DNA of 64,000 nucleotides from Paenibacillus sp. PL2-23 (GTDB taxonomy: Bacteria; Bacillota; Bacilli; Paenibacillales; Paenibacillaceae): contig NZ_CP162129.1 in NCBI RefSeq assembly GCF_040834005.1, forward strand, positions 2,380,001 through 2,444,000, written 5' to 3'. The notes under the pieces are model-generated. The model was not told the DNA's origin, did not search any database, and saw nothing but the letters and a program-made list of their open reading frames with translations. The position numbers and the translations under genes are program-made. The number at the start of each line of letters is the position of its first letter. Within the stretch, counting starts at the first letter, position 1. This document shows positions 8,474 to 17,556 of this stretch, in pieces.

Positions 8474-8620
8474 CGCTGAGTTTTCCGAAAGGAAAAGCGG
8501 GGGAACCAAAGTGGCGCTTACGCAACGATTGAACGATACATTGCGCCGTCACAGGGGTGAATCCATTTGTATGGTAGGGAGAGCTCGACTCCCGAATCCG
8601 ACAGCTAACCTCGTAAGCGT
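8474..8620 (+). ncRNA. ydaO/yuaA-type cyclic-di-AMP riboswitch
   Basis: The conserved blocks of this aptamer appear in order: CGCTGA near 8474, AAGCGGGGGAACC near 8495, GGGGTGAATCCAT near 8555, GGTAGGG near 8573, and CGAATCCGACAGCTAACC ending near 8610, closed by CGTAAGCG. In known members c-di-AMP binding favours transcription termination. Here the aptamer is followed by a perfect terminator and then ktrA/ktrB, the classic target. A TACAAT -10 box at 8423-8428 lies about 50 bases upstream of the aptamer. Confidence 0.95.
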
Positions 8621-8662
8621 TGCTCGAGAGATAAAGGCGTTCACTTGTGACCTATGTTACCT

Positions 8663-8697
8663 AGACCACAGAGAGCTTGTTTCTCTGTGGTCTTTTT
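8663..8697 (+). terminator. Expression-platform terminator of the c-di-AMP riboswitch
   Basis: Twelve-base perfect arms (8663-8674 and 8682-8693, AGACCACAGAGA and its complement) run into a T tract. It stands between the aptamer and ktrA, so it is the regulated stop. Confidence 0.92.
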
Positions 8698-8731
8698 GCT
8701 GTTGTGAATTGAGGAGAAGAGAGGCCTGGCG

Positions 8732-9397
8732 ATGATGAGGAAGCAATTTGTGGTAATTGGCTTGGGCAGGTTCGGAGGCAGCGTCACCAGGACGCTGCTG
8801 TCCATGGGCCACGAGGTTATGGGCATTGACAAGGACGAGAGGATTGTGCAGGAGTTCGCCTCCGTTATGACGGAAGTGTTCCAGGCGGATTCTACAGACG
8901 AAAATTTGATGCGAAAGCTTGGCGTCCGCAATATGGATCATGCCATCGTGGCGATTGGAGAGGATCTGCAGTCCAGTATTCTGACGACGCTGATCTTGAA
9001 GGATCTGGGGCTCAGGACGGTGACGGCCAAGGCGACAAGCGACTACCATCAGCGCATGCTGGAGGGTGTTGGCGCCGATCATATCGTACACCCGGAGCGG
9101 GATACCGGCATCAGGGTTGCTCATCAGGTAACCTCCAAAAATATGATCGAATATGTGGAGCTCTCCCCCGAGCACAGTCTAGTGGAGGTGCTTGCGCCGT
9201 CCACATTCAACAGCAAAACGTTAAAAACGTTAAATTTTCGAGCCAAATACGGCTGCTCCGTTATGGCGATCCGCAGAAAGCGGGGCGAGCTGATCGTATC
9301 CCCTTATGCCGATGAGGTCATTTTTGAGGGCGATATGCTTGTCGTCATTGGCAATAATAAGGATATTCAGCGTTTCGAGAGAGCGCTTGAGGATTAA
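8732..9397 (+). CDS. ktrA: Potassium uptake regulatory subunit, KtrA/KtrC type
   Basis: The 221-residue cytoplasmic protein has an N-terminal RCK nucleotide-binding domain with the GLGRFGGS loop at 10-17 and a conserved Asp (GIDKDE) at the end of the second strand. A C-terminal RCK_C domain follows from about residue 137. In this family the N domain binds ATP/ADP and gates the KtrB pore, and the C domain binds c-di-AMP, which closes it. The gene sits directly behind a c-di-AMP riboswitch terminator, so RNA and protein would respond to the same signal. Its stop overlaps the start of the channel gene (TAATG). Confidence 0.95.
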   Translation: MMRKQFVVIGLGRFGGSVTRTLLSMGHEVMGIDKDERIVQEFASVMTEVFQADSTDENLMRKLGVRNMDHAIVAIGEDLQSSILTTLILKDLGLRTVTAKATSDYHQRMLEGVGADHIVHPERDTGIRVAHQVTSKNMIEYVELSPEHSLVEVLAPSTFNSKTLKTLNFRAKYGCSVMAIRRKRGELIVSPYADEVIFEGDMLVVIGNNKDIQRFERALED

Positions 9398-10752
9398 TGG
9401 GGGCCATTATGGACATTGCGGGCTTACGGAACAAAAGGGGGCTGAATCCGCATCAGTGGACGATTATTGGCTTTGCGGCCATTATAGCGGCGGGCGCGCT
9501 GCTGCTGGCGCTTCCGGTGTCGTCGGCAGACGGAGAATCCGTCGGCTTGCTGGACGCCCTCTTCACCGCGACATCGGCCGTTTGCGTCACCGGACTGACA
9601 GTTATTGATACGGGAACGTCCTTCTCATTGTTCGGACAATACGTCATTATGCTGCTTATCCAGATCGGCGGTATGGGCTTTATGGCTTATGGGGTTATTA
9701 TTGCCTTATTGCTGGGCAAACGAATTGGACTCAAGCACCGTGTATTCATCCAGGAATCCACCAAATCGACCTCCATTAAAGGGCTGGTCAAGCTGGTCAA
9801 GGCGATTGTGCTGATTACCTTCTCATTCGAGGCAGCCGGCGCCGCGCTGCTGTGGCTACGATGGATGCCGGAGCTGGGAGCGGGGCAAGCGGCTTATTAT
9901 GCCGTCTTCCACGCGGTTTCAGCCTTCAACAACGCCGGCTTCGGGCTTTGGCCGGACAGTCTCGTCGGTTATGCAGGGGATCCTATCGTGAATCTGGCCA
10001 TTACGAGCCTATTCATCATGGGCGGCATCGGATTTATTGTTATTGTGGATGTGTATCGCAAAAGAAGCTGGAGCCGCTTCTCGCTTCATACCAAGATTGT
10101 GCTGCTTATAACAGCGATGCTGTCAGGTGGAGGGTTTCTGGTCATACTGGGGCTTGAGCTGCTTAACCCCGCTGTGTTCGGCGCCCTGAGCTGGCCCGAG
10201 AAGCTGTGGGCCGCTTATTTCCAAAGCGTAACGACTAGAACCGCAGGCTTTAATACGGTCGATTTGACGGGAATGCTGGCCGCTTCGCAATTTTTGATGA
10301 TCTTTTTGATGTTTATTGGCGCCTCCTCCGGCTCCACGGGCGGGGGGATCAAAACCAATACGTTTATGGTGCTGCTTGTGGCGATGTACAGCAGCATTCG
10401 CGGACGCCGCCAGATTCATGTGTTCAACCGAAGAATATCGACCGAAATTGTGCTGAGCGCCTTGTCCGTTATTATCATTTCGCTAGGGCTCGTATTAACG
10501 GTTTCCTTCTTGCTCTCCATTACGGAAGCCGGCCAGCCATTTCTTAGTCTGCTGTTCGAGGCGACCTCCGCATTCGCTACGGTAGGCATGACGATCGGGG
10601 TGACGCCGGAGCTTTCGCCCATTGGCAAGATCATTATTATATGTACCATGTTCGCCGGACGGCTGGGGCCGCTTACGCTTGCTTATGCGTTAGCCAGCCG
10701 GCAGCGGGATAGCAAGATCGGTTATCCGGAGGAGAAGGTGCTTATCGGCTGA
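9397..10752 (+). CDS. ktrB: Potassium channel-like translocating subunit, KtrB/TrkH family
   Basis: The 451-residue protein has the membrane-rich profile of KtrB, with four repeated M1-P-M2 units. Selectivity-filter-like segments are visible as TATSAVCVTGL near residue 50, HAVSAFNNAGFGL near 177, VTTRTAGFNTVDL near 280 and ATSAFATVGMTIG near 391. A gate loop rich in Gly and Ser (IGASSGSTGGGIKTNTF) lies in the third unit. It moves K+ across the membrane in complex with the KtrA ring. Translation is coupled to ktrA by a one-base overlap. Its 3' end overlaps the convergent glycosidase gene by 11 bases. Confidence 0.95.
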   Translation: MGAIMDIAGLRNKRGLNPHQWTIIGFAAIIAAGALLLALPVSSADGESVGLLDALFTATSAVCVTGLTVIDTGTSFSLFGQYVIMLLIQIGGMGFMAYGVIIALLLGKRIGLKHRVFIQESTKSTSIKGLVKLVKAIVLITFSFEAAGAALLWLRWMPELGAGQAAYYAVFHAVSAFNNAGFGLWPDSLVGYAGDPIVNLAITSLFIMGGIGFIVIVDVYRKRSWSRFSLHTKIVLLITAMLSGGGFLVILGLELLNPAVFGALSWPEKLWAAYFQSVTTRTAGFNTVDLTGMLAASQFLMIFLMFIGASSGSTGGGIKTNTFMVLLVAMYSSIRGRRQIHVFNRRISTEIVLSALSVIIISLGLVLTVSFLLSITEAGQPFLSLLFEATSAFATVGMTIGVTPELSPIGKIIIICTMFAGRLGPLTLAYALASRQRDSKIGYPEEKVLIG

Positions 10753-12070
10753 TAGACGATGGATGGTCATCCATAACGCTGTCCATGCGTTCATTAAGCG
10801 CCTCAGGGTCGACGGGTGGGGAAGGCTCGTCGGACAAAGCATATTGATATTTGAGTCGAAGCAAGCGCAAGAGGCTTTCATCGATTCGCTGCTCGGTCAG
10901 AATGCCTTGCTCTGCGGCCTGCTCCAGCGCTTGCAGCACCTCCAGCTGAAGCCTCTCTTCATGGCAGACGAGGAGCAGGTCGGCGCCGGCCAGCACAGAC
11001 TGGACTGCCGCCTCACCCATTCCATACCCCTTGCGCAGGGCGCCCATAGTCATATCATCTGTCATGACAACACCGTCATACTGCAGCCTGTCGCGCAGAA
11101 GCTCCCTGATGACGGCAGGCGACAGCGAAGCGGGGCGCTCATCGTCCAGCTGCCGCATGAGCAGATGGCCGACCATTACGGCGTCCGCCCCTTGCCGAAT
11201 GGCTTCGCGGAACGGAAGCAGCTCGAAAGACTCCAGCTCCTCCAACGATTTGTCGATAAGCGGCAGATCGAGATGGGAATCAACCGCCGTGTCTCCATGT
11301 CCCGGAAAATGCTTGACGACAGCCGCGACGCCGCCCTCCGAGAGGCCATTCATACTGGCCAGGCCATGCGCGATAACGTCCTTGGGATTGTCTCCGAACG
11401 CGCGGTCACCGATGACCGGGTTGCGCGGATTGCTGTTAATGTCAAGCACCGGCGCAAAGTTCATATTGAAGCCAAGCGCCTTCAGCTCGGTGCCAATCGC
11501 TTCGCTAATCTCACGTGTAAACGCGGGATCATTGGCGGACGCGACCTGGCGGGCTGAAGGCGTTTGCCTGAGTTCGCTGGGCAAGCGGCTCACTCGCCCG
11601 CCTTCCTGGTCAACTCCAAGCCATAATGGCACTGCATTCTCTCCGTTAGCGGTCTTCAGCTCGTTAAGAAGCGTGTTCGTCTGCTCTGCGGACTTTATAT
11701 TGCTTCTGAACAGAATAAAGCCTCCCACCTTATCCTCCTGAATCATTCGGAGAGCCGATTCGTTCAGAAAAGTGCCGTCGAGCCCAACCATCACCAGCTG
11801 TCCCACCTTGGCTGTCAAATCCATCCTGCGGATGGTTTCCAGCAGCTGGTCGTCAACGGATGGCGTTGGCGTCGGAGTTGCGGCTTGGGAGGGTGCTGGC
11901 GTGACGATAGTGGACGTAGGGGCGTCGGTTATCGACGGGCGGTCAGGCTCTTCTTGGCGGTCGCGGTTCGCCAGACCGCAGCTTGCGGTAGCCAGCATAA
12001 CGGCAATGGCAGCAAAGCATAAGCTTATTCGAACAATATGGGCGTGACGAAGGGTACGGACATGCGGCAT
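10742..12070 (-). CDS. nagZ: Lipoprotein beta-N-acetylhexosaminidase, GH3 NagZ type
   Basis: The 442-residue protein starts with a positively charged segment and a hydrophobic stretch ending in a lipobox with Cys31 (LATASC), so it should be a membrane-anchored lipoprotein. A Pro/Thr-rich linker (45-70) precedes the GH3 domain. Seen: the NagZ signature KHFPGHGDT at 253-261, which supplies the His acid/base, and the nucleophile region VVMTDDMTM around Asp338. In Gram-positives such enzymes remove GlcNAc from muropeptides outside the cell during wall turnover. There is no C-terminal extra domain, unlike the longer YbbD. Confidence 0.92.
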   Translation of the reverse strand: MPHVRTLRHAHIVRISLCFAAIAVMLATASCGLANRDRQEEPDRPSITDAPTSTIVTPAPSQAATPTPTPSVDDQLLETIRRMDLTAKVGQLVMVGLDGTFLNESALRMIQEDKVGGFILFRSNIKSAEQTNTLLNELKTANGENAVPLWLGVDQEGGRVSRLPSELRQTPSARQVASANDPAFTREISEAIGTELKALGFNMNFAPVLDINSNPRNPVIGDRAFGDNPKDVIAHGLASMNGLSEGGVAAVVKHFPGHGDTAVDSHLDLPLIDKSLEELESFELLPFREAIRQGADAVMVGHLLMRQLDDERPASLSPAVIRELLRDRLQYDGVVMTDDMTMGALRKGYGMGEAAVQSVLAGADLLLVCHEERLQLEVLQALEQAAEQGILTEQRIDESLLRLLRLKYQYALSDEPSPPVDPEALNERMDSVMDDHPSSISR

Positions 12071-12127
12071 CGATGGGCAGCCTCGATTCTCATGTTTTTT
12101 TTATTGTAACCGTACGCCCGAAGGGGG

Positions 12128-13138
12128 TCAAACCCCGCGCTTTTTCATTTGATAAGCTTTTTGCTGTATTTTGAGATAATCGGCGTCGACGCTCGTATCG
12201 TACCAGCGGTTCGTATATTCATAGCCGACAAGCGAGCTGGACAGCGCGCCAGCTGCGGAATGGCGGATGTTAGCCACAGGGGAATACGGACCATGAGCAT
12301 GCGTGCAGTTCTGCTCGGTGTCCAAGCGAGAGGAAGTCATTTCCTGGGATGGAGCTGAGCGACAGGCCGCTTGCTCTGTTTGCCCTGTCGGTTTATCCGG
12401 CTGAGCGGGCTCAGGAACCGCGGGCCCCATGGACGTCGGGCATAGCCGAGTAAGCGCGTCGGTCAATTGAATTTCACCGCCGAGACCCGGCTTTGTCTGC
12501 TCCAGGCTATCGAATATATCCGGCAGCAGCAGGTAGCGTCCCATTATTGCAAGATTGGACGGCGGATTCGATTGCGGCTTCTCGATAATGGAGTCTATCG
12601 CGAATTCACGCTGGCGAAGCGGCTCTACAGAGACGACTCCATAATGCTGGAGCATATGGGAGGGCACACGCTGCAAGCCGATAATATGCGTGCCGTGCGT
12701 CTCATAGCTGCGTATTAACGGAAGCAGCATGGAGCGGCGCGACAGACTGACTTGATCTGGCAGAAGCACAGCTGCCGGCTGGCCCTCGGCGAAGGAGCGG
12801 CCTTGCAGAACGGCATGGCCAAGCCCCAGCGCTTCGTGCTGCCGAATGTAGTGGATGTGGGCCTTGGGAGGGCTGATGCTGGGGATCAGATGCTCCTTGC
12901 CGCGCCGGGCAAGGAACCACTCTATCTCAATCGATCGGTCAAAATAATCCATAATCGCTGTCTTGTGACGAGAGCAGACGATCAATATTTCCGTTATGCC
13001 GGCCAGGAGTGCTTCCTCCACAATGTAGTCAATTGTCGGCCTCCCGGCGATGGGGAACATTTCCTTCGGGACGGCTTTAGTAATCGGCAGATTTCGAATC
13101 CCATAGCCGGCAGCTGGGATGATGGCTTTATGAATCAA
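12128..13138 (-). CDS. Divergent UTP-glucose-1-phosphate uridylyltransferase-like protein (GtaB/GalU family) with insertion
   Basis: The fold is that of GtaB/GalU: IIPAAGYGIRNLP and the catalytic-lysine segment TKAVPKEMFP at the N terminus, then EALGLGHAV, LLPDQV and GEIQLTDAL. The family is about 290 residues; this protein has 336. The extra roughly 68 residues (about 234-302), rich in Pro, Ser, Gln and His, lie between the TDAL helix and the C-terminal strand. The GTR of the nucleotide loop is GIR, and the usual YDxG near the end is YDTSVDADY. It may be a paralogue with changed activity. The TTG at 13138 is chosen because AGAGGTG lies six bases before it; a GTG at 13147 is the alternative. 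It is divergent from ugd. Confidence 0.85.
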   Translation of the reverse strand: MIHKAIIPAAGYGIRNLPITKAVPKEMFPIAGRPTIDYIVEEALLAGITEILIVCSRHKTAIMDYFDRSIEIEWFLARRGKEHLIPSISPPKAHIHYIRQHEALGLGHAVLQGRSFAEGQPAAVLLPDQVSLSRRSMLLPLIRSYETHGTHIIGLQRVPSHMLQHYGVVSVEPLRQREFAIDSIIEKPQSNPPSNLAIMGRYLLLPDIFDSLEQTKPGLGGEIQLTDALTRLCPTSMGPAVPEPAQPDKPTGQTEQAACRSAPSQEMTSSRLDTEQNCTHAHGPYSPVANIRHSAAGALSSSLVGYEYTNRWYDTSVDADYLKIQQKAYQMKKRGV

Positions 13139-13350
13139 TCGGTTCACCTCTCATGGGATTCTCGTTCACCATAGTATATCTGGTCCGCTAGGTTAATGAA
13201 GCATGTACCCCGGCAAAAAAGGGCAAGTGTACAGCCCGTTTCTCCAAGCAGCAAATGAAAAATCGGCAGACCCTGTTAAACGCCGTTTCTCTCCGGCGCC
13301 GTCCCGCACATGATGATATACAGCCAAGTTGCAAAGAGAGGATGCAGCTC

Positions 13351-14634
13351 ATGAATATTTGTATAGTAGGGGCAGGGTATGTGGGGCTTACGACCGCTGC
13401 TGTTCTGGCCGAGCTTGGCCATCGAGTCGAGTGCGTGGACCGGGATGAGGGACGGATCGAGCGACTGAACCGTGGGATCATACCGATCTATGAGCCGGGC
13501 TTGGAGGAGCTGACGGTCCGGAACCGGCAAAGCGGTAGACTGCTCTTCTCCGCGGACGTGCCGGCATCCATGGAGAATAATGAGATGATCATGATTGCGG
13601 TCGGCACACCGTCCGGCGAAGACGGAACGGCTGATCTGGTCTATGTGAGAAGCGTTCTGCTTACGCTTGCGGGAGCGATCAAGGATTACAAGATTATTAT
13701 AATGAAGAGTACTGTGCCGCCTGGCACGGGGGAGTGGGCGGAGCGCTTCCTGCTGGGACGCGATGTCCCTCCGCATAAGTTCGACATCGTATCCAACCCC
13801 GAGTTTCTGAGGGAAGGGACAGCGATATACGATACGTTGCATCCTGATCGGATCGTGATCGGCTCCTCCAGCCGCGCGGCGGCGGAGGCCGTTCGCTCGC
13901 TGTATTCCGGCATTGGGGCGGAGACGCTTATTACAGGCCGCGCAGAGGCGGAGCTGATCAAATACGGCTCCAACGCGTTCCTCGCGACCAAGCTGTCCTT
14001 CGTCAATGAGCTGGCACGGGTGTGCGAAGCGTTTGGCGCAGATATTACGACGGTATCGGCAGGCGTTGGCATGGATTCCCGCATCGGGAGCAAGTTCATG
14101 CAGGCCGGCATCGGGTATGGCGGCTCCTGCTTGCCCAAGGACGTCAGCGCCCTGATCGCAGCGTCCGCCGCGAGGGAGGAGGACTTGACCCTGCTCAAGG
14201 CCGTTGAACGCGTCAACCAAACGCAGGTCGATGTCTATGTGAGGAAGCTTGCAGCTGTTGCAGGTCCGTTAACTGAAAGCAAGCATGTGGCGGTGTGGGG
14301 AGCGACCTTCAAGGAAAATACCGATGACATTCGGCACTCGCAGGCCATTGCGCTCATGAAGCGGCTTGCCGCCATTGGCTGCAGAATCACGGCCTACGAT
14401 CCCCTTGTTAAGCCTGCCATTGAAGGTGTGGAGTGGATGCCCAGCGCCATTGACGCTGCTGCCGGAGCCGACGCGCTTGTAGTGGCGACGGGCTGGAGCG
14501 AGCTTGTGGGGCCAGACTGGAATAAGGTGAAGCGCGCCCTGGCGGGCGATGTGGTGCTGGACGGACGGAACGTGCTTGATCCAGCGAAGCTGGCAAGCGC
14601 CGGACTGCGGCATGTAGGAGTGGGACGCACATGA
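13351..14634 (+). CDS. ugd: UDP-glucose 6-dehydrogenase
   Basis: The 427 residues are a complete UDP-glucose dehydrogenase, which oxidises UDP-glucose twice with NAD+ to UDP-glucuronate. Seen: the Rossmann loop GAGYVGLTT at 7-15, STVPPGTG and NPEFLREGTA in the substrate domain, and the catalytic Cys260 in GGSCLPKD. The C-terminal NAD(P)-fold piece contains WGATFKENTDDIR. The open frame runs upstream to 13255, but AGAGAGG lies nine bases before the ATG at 13351. The stop overlaps the start of the epimerase gene by four bases. With the neighbouring gtaB-like gene it forms a UDP-sugar acid route for a cell-surface polymer. Confidence 0.94.
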   Translation: MNICIVGAGYVGLTTAAVLAELGHRVECVDRDEGRIERLNRGIIPIYEPGLEELTVRNRQSGRLLFSADVPASMENNEMIMIAVGTPSGEDGTADLVYVRSVLLTLAGAIKDYKIIIMKSTVPPGTGEWAERFLLGRDVPPHKFDIVSNPEFLREGTAIYDTLHPDRIVIGSSSRAAAEAVRSLYSGIGAETLITGRAEAELIKYGSNAFLATKLSFVNELARVCEAFGADITTVSAGVGMDSRIGSKFMQAGIGYGGSCLPKDVSALIAASAAREEDLTLLKAVERVNQTQVDVYVRKLAAVAGPLTESKHVAVWGATFKENTDDIRHSQAIALMKRLAAIGCRITAYDPLVKPAIEGVEWMPSAIDAAAGADALVVATGWSELVGPDWNKVKRALAGDVVLDGRNVLDPAKLASAGLRHVGVGRT

Positions 14635-15569
14635 AAATAATCGTAACCGGCGCTGCCGGCTTCGTAGGCTCGCATCTATGCGATAAGCTGCTGCAGAGCG
14701 GCCATGAGGTCATTGGGATCGACGCGATGGTGCGGGATGAGCTCCAGGTGATCGGCTTGCGCAATTTGGAATCGGCTATGCGCCATCCAAGCTTTCATTA
14801 CCGGCCGGATAACCTGCTGGCCATTCCATGGGAGACGGTCCTTCCCGAGGCTGATGTCGTCTATCATCTGGCCGGCATTCCTGGGGTGCGGAGCAGTTGG
14901 GGGACGGACTTTGGCCATTACGTCTCCAACAATATTAACGCGACGCAGCGACTGCTGGAGGCTTGTAAGGGAACAGCGCTCAAGAAGCTGGTGTTCGTCT
15001 CCACCTCGTCCGTCTACGGAGAGACACTGGGCAAGGTGTCGGAGTCGGCGATGCCGTCGCCGCTTTCGCCCTATGGAGTCTCCAAGCTGACAGGCGAGCA
15101 GCTGTGCCGCGTGTATGCGAGAAATGAAGGCATACCGGTCGTTATTCTTCGTTACTTCACCGTCTATGGCCCGCGCCAGCGCTCAGATATGGCTTTCCAC
15201 CGATTTATCAGGCAAATCCTGCTGAATCGTCCCATTACGATATATGGAGATGGTTATCAGACGCGGGATTTCACCTATGTGGGCGACTGCGCCGAAGCGA
15301 CGGCGGCCGTCGCCGAAGCTGAGCATGTCATCGGCGAGACCATTAACATCGGAGGCAAGGAGCGTGCGTCTGTACGGGATGTCATCGCGTTGCTTGAGCG
15401 TCTAACCGGCAAGCACGCCAAGCTTGTTCGCATCGGCGGCCTAAAGGGTGAGCCGATGCATACCTGGGCGGACATCGCCAAGGCGGAGCGGCTGCTCGGC
15501 TATGCGCCGAAGGTGGGGCTGGCGGAGGGCCTGCGCGAGGAAATCGCTTATATGCAAAAGCTACTGTAA
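14631..15569 (+). CDS. NAD-dependent nucleotide-sugar epimerase (extended SDR)
   Basis: The 312-residue protein is an extended short-chain dehydrogenase. Seen: the loop GAAGFVGSH at 7-15, the SxxSSVYG segment at 124-130, the YGVSK pair Tyr148/Lys152, and RYFTVYGPRQRSDMA in the substrate domain. Its size and the RQRxDMA motif resemble UDP-glucuronate or UDP-glucose 4-epimerases. Translation is coupled to ugd, which makes UDP-glucuronate, so UDP-glucuronate to UDP-galacturonate is the favoured reaction, an inference from context. Confidence 0.88.
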   Translation: MKIIVTGAAGFVGSHLCDKLLQSGHEVIGIDAMVRDELQVIGLRNLESAMRHPSFHYRPDNLLAIPWETVLPEADVVYHLAGIPGVRSSWGTDFGHYVSNNINATQRLLEACKGTALKKLVFVSTSSVYGETLGKVSESAMPSPLSPYGVSKLTGEQLCRVYARNEGIPVVILRYFTVYGPRQRSDMAFHRFIRQILLNRPITIYGDGYQTRDFTYVGDCAEATAAVAEAEHVIGETINIGGKERASVRDVIALLERLTGKHAKLVRIGGLKGEPMHTWADIAKAERLLGYAPKVGLAEGLREEIAYMQKLL

Positions 15570-15574
15570 GGAGC

Positions 15575-16417
15575 TTATTCCCCTGCGTCATACAGCTGTC
15601 TGTAGGCTGTTGGCGTCATCCCCTCATGCGCCATGAACCTTTTGTTGAAATAGCTGGCGCTTGGATATCCGGCCTCCTTGGCAATCGTGCCAATGGAGGC
15701 TTCTTTCCGTTCCAGGAGCCAATGCTTGGCGGTTTGAAGCCGGCAGCGCGTAATAAATTCCATCGGAGTCATCTGCATGACGCCGCGGAACAGCTTGCAG
15801 AAATAATGCGGCGTGACGCCGGCCTCCATCGCCCATGCTTCCAGGAGAAATGGCTCGCAGGCCTCCTGCTGCATCTTCGGCAGCAGCTCCAGAATGCGGT
15901 GCGCGGACGAGCCCGACCTTGCGTCCTGCATGGGGACTGCCTGCTCGACAAATATGGCCAGCAATTCATAGGTCAGCGCGCTTAAGCGATGAGGCCGCAG
16001 CAGCCGGTAGCTCTCCGCCTCGGCTAACAGCGCTTCGTGCGCTGCGATCCACTGCTCGGCCTGCTTGAGGGACCATAGGTGGCTGCGCTGCAGCTGCAGG
16101 CGGAGCATATAATCCTGCAGCACGTTGCCGTAGAAGTGAAACCACCGGACATTCCAAGGGTCCTCCTTGTCGCTGTAATAACGCTGCCTCTGATGAGGAA
16201 AATATAGAAAAGCGTGCCCGGCCTCCAGCGTCTGCGCCTCACCGTCCAGCTCGACATAGCCTTTGCCGGCAACAATATAATGAATGCTGAAATTGTTCAG
16301 CGCGCCAGCGCTTCGATTGACCCCGTGCTCGGGCCAGTCGACATAATGGCCGATGGATTCCGGCATACAGAAATAAGGGTGGCTTGGCAAGGTAAGCAGA
16401 TGGGTCTGACGCTGCAT
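15575..16417 (-). CDS. AraC-family regulator
   Basis: The 280-residue protein has an N-terminal cupin-like arm (SIHYIVAGKGYVELDGEAQTLEAGHAFLYFPHQ) and a C-terminal double helix-turn-helix from about residue 180 (WAMEAGVTPHYFCKLFRG, TIAKEAGYPSASYFNKRF). It is of the sugar-responsive AraC type with a ligand-binding arm. AAGGAG precedes the ATG at 16417, which shortens the longest open frame by 23 codons. It is divergent from the Gfo/Idh/MocA and aldo/keto reductase pair and probably activates it. Confidence 0.9.
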   Translation of the reverse strand: MQRQTHLLTLPSHPYFCMPESIGHYVDWPEHGVNRSAGALNNFSIHYIVAGKGYVELDGEAQTLEAGHAFLYFPHQRQRYYSDKEDPWNVRWFHFYGNVLQDYMLRLQLQRSHLWSLKQAEQWIAAHEALLAEAESYRLLRPHRLSALTYELLAIFVEQAVPMQDARSGSSAHRILELLPKMQQEACEPFLLEAWAMEAGVTPHYFCKLFRGVMQMTPMEFITRCRLQTAKHWLLERKEASIGTIAKEAGYPSASYFNKRFMAHEGMTPTAYRQLYDAGE

Positions 16418-16469
16418 AAGTAGTCTCCTTGATGACAATATTGTTCTAGCGGGTGTCAATATAATATCA

Positions 16470-16498
16470 TTTTCAAATCGTTTCATCCATCATATAAT
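16470..16498 (+). promoter_or_regulatory. Promoter-like site of the dehydrogenase/aldo-keto reductase pair
   Basis: A perfect TATAAT at 16493-16498 lies 17 bases after TTTTCA (16470-16475). The weak -35 fits a promoter needing an activator such as the divergent AraC protein. Confidence 0.5.
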
Positions 16499-16540
16499 CG
16501 CAATATATTCATAAATCTTTGGCGCAAAGGAGATTAAAAA

Positions 16541-17542
16541 ATGTCGAACAGCAAGCTGCAATGGGGCATTATTGGCTACGCGAAAATCGCGAAGCGTTCT
16601 GTTATTCCCGGCATACAAGGGTCACTATACAATGAGGTGGCTGCTATCGCAAGCCGCAATCTGGATAAAGCCAAGGAGGCGGCAGAAGCCCATGGCATTG
16701 CCAAAGCTTATGGAAGCTACGAGGAATTGCTGGCTGATGAAGCAATCGACGCCGTCTATATTCCCTTGCCGAATCATATGCACAAGGAATGGGCCATTCG
16801 CGCTGCTGAAGCAGGCAAGCATGTGCTCTGCGAGAAGCCAATCGCGCTGAACGCTGAGGAAGCGGCGGAGATGAAGGAGGCTTGCGAGAAGGCAGGCGTG
16901 CAGCTGCTGGAGGCATTTATGTATCGCTGCCATCCACGGTACGAGACGATCCGGGAGGTCATCCAATCGGGCGAGATCGGACAGCTGAGGGGCATTCGCA
17001 GCGCCTTTACGTTCAATAATGCGGGCGATGCCGCGAATGTAAGGTACCGCAAGGAATGGGGCGGCGGCTCCCTCTATGATGTGGGCTGTTATCCCATCAA
17101 CGCCGCCAGATTGCTGATGGGACAAGAGCCGGAGGCTGTGACGGTACAAGCCCATTTCTCACCGGAGCACGACGACGTGGACATGATGGCTTCCGGTCTG
17201 CTGGAATTCGAGGGCGGTGTGTCGCTGACGTTCGACTGCGGCATGTGGGCCGCATTCCGCAATCCGCTGGAGGTGCTGGGGACGGAGGGTGTCATTGAGG
17301 TACCGTCGGCATTCGTCACGCCAGAACCGGGCAGCGGCAACTTCTTCGTGCAGACCAAAGAAGGACGCCGTGAGGTGGAGGTGCCTCATGTTAACGCTTA
17401 TACGCTGCAGGCGGAGCAGATGCGCAGGGCCATTCTAGGGGAAGAGGCGCTGCCTTATGGTCCACAGGACGCCATTGCTAATATGAAAGTAATCGACGCC
17501 TGTCTGAAATCCGCGCGCGAGCGCACTAGAGTGCAATTATAG
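16541..17542 (+). CDS. Gfo/Idh/MocA-family NAD(P)-dependent dehydrogenase
   Basis: This is a full-length 333-residue oxidoreductase. Seen: the nucleotide loop GIIGYAKIA at 9-17, the family hallmark CEKPIAL with Lys99, and the substrate-domain motif YDVGCYPINAARLLMG, where Asp and the Tyr/His-like position act in hydride transfer. Members act on sugars, inositols and their derivatives. The substrate is not evident. The gene lies 14 bases before an aldo/keto reductase, with the AraC regulator divergent upstream, so a small inducible sugar or polyol pathway is likely. AAAGGAG precedes the start. Confidence 0.9.
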   Translation: MSNSKLQWGIIGYAKIAKRSVIPGIQGSLYNEVAAIASRNLDKAKEAAEAHGIAKAYGSYEELLADEAIDAVYIPLPNHMHKEWAIRAAEAGKHVLCEKPIALNAEEAAEMKEACEKAGVQLLEAFMYRCHPRYETIREVIQSGEIGQLRGIRSAFTFNNAGDAANVRYRKEWGGGSLYDVGCYPINAARLLMGQEPEAVTVQAHFSPEHDDVDMMASGLLEFEGGVSLTFDCGMWAAFRNPLEVLGTEGVIEVPSAFVTPEPGSGNFFVQTKEGRREVEVPHVNAYTLQAEQMRRAILGEEALPYGPQDAIANMKVIDACLKSARERTRVQL

Positions 17543-17556
17543 GGAGGAGAAGCGAC

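Noticed and set aside
8511..8735. Open frame of 74 codons before ktrA
   Set aside because: It lies within the riboswitch and its terminator.
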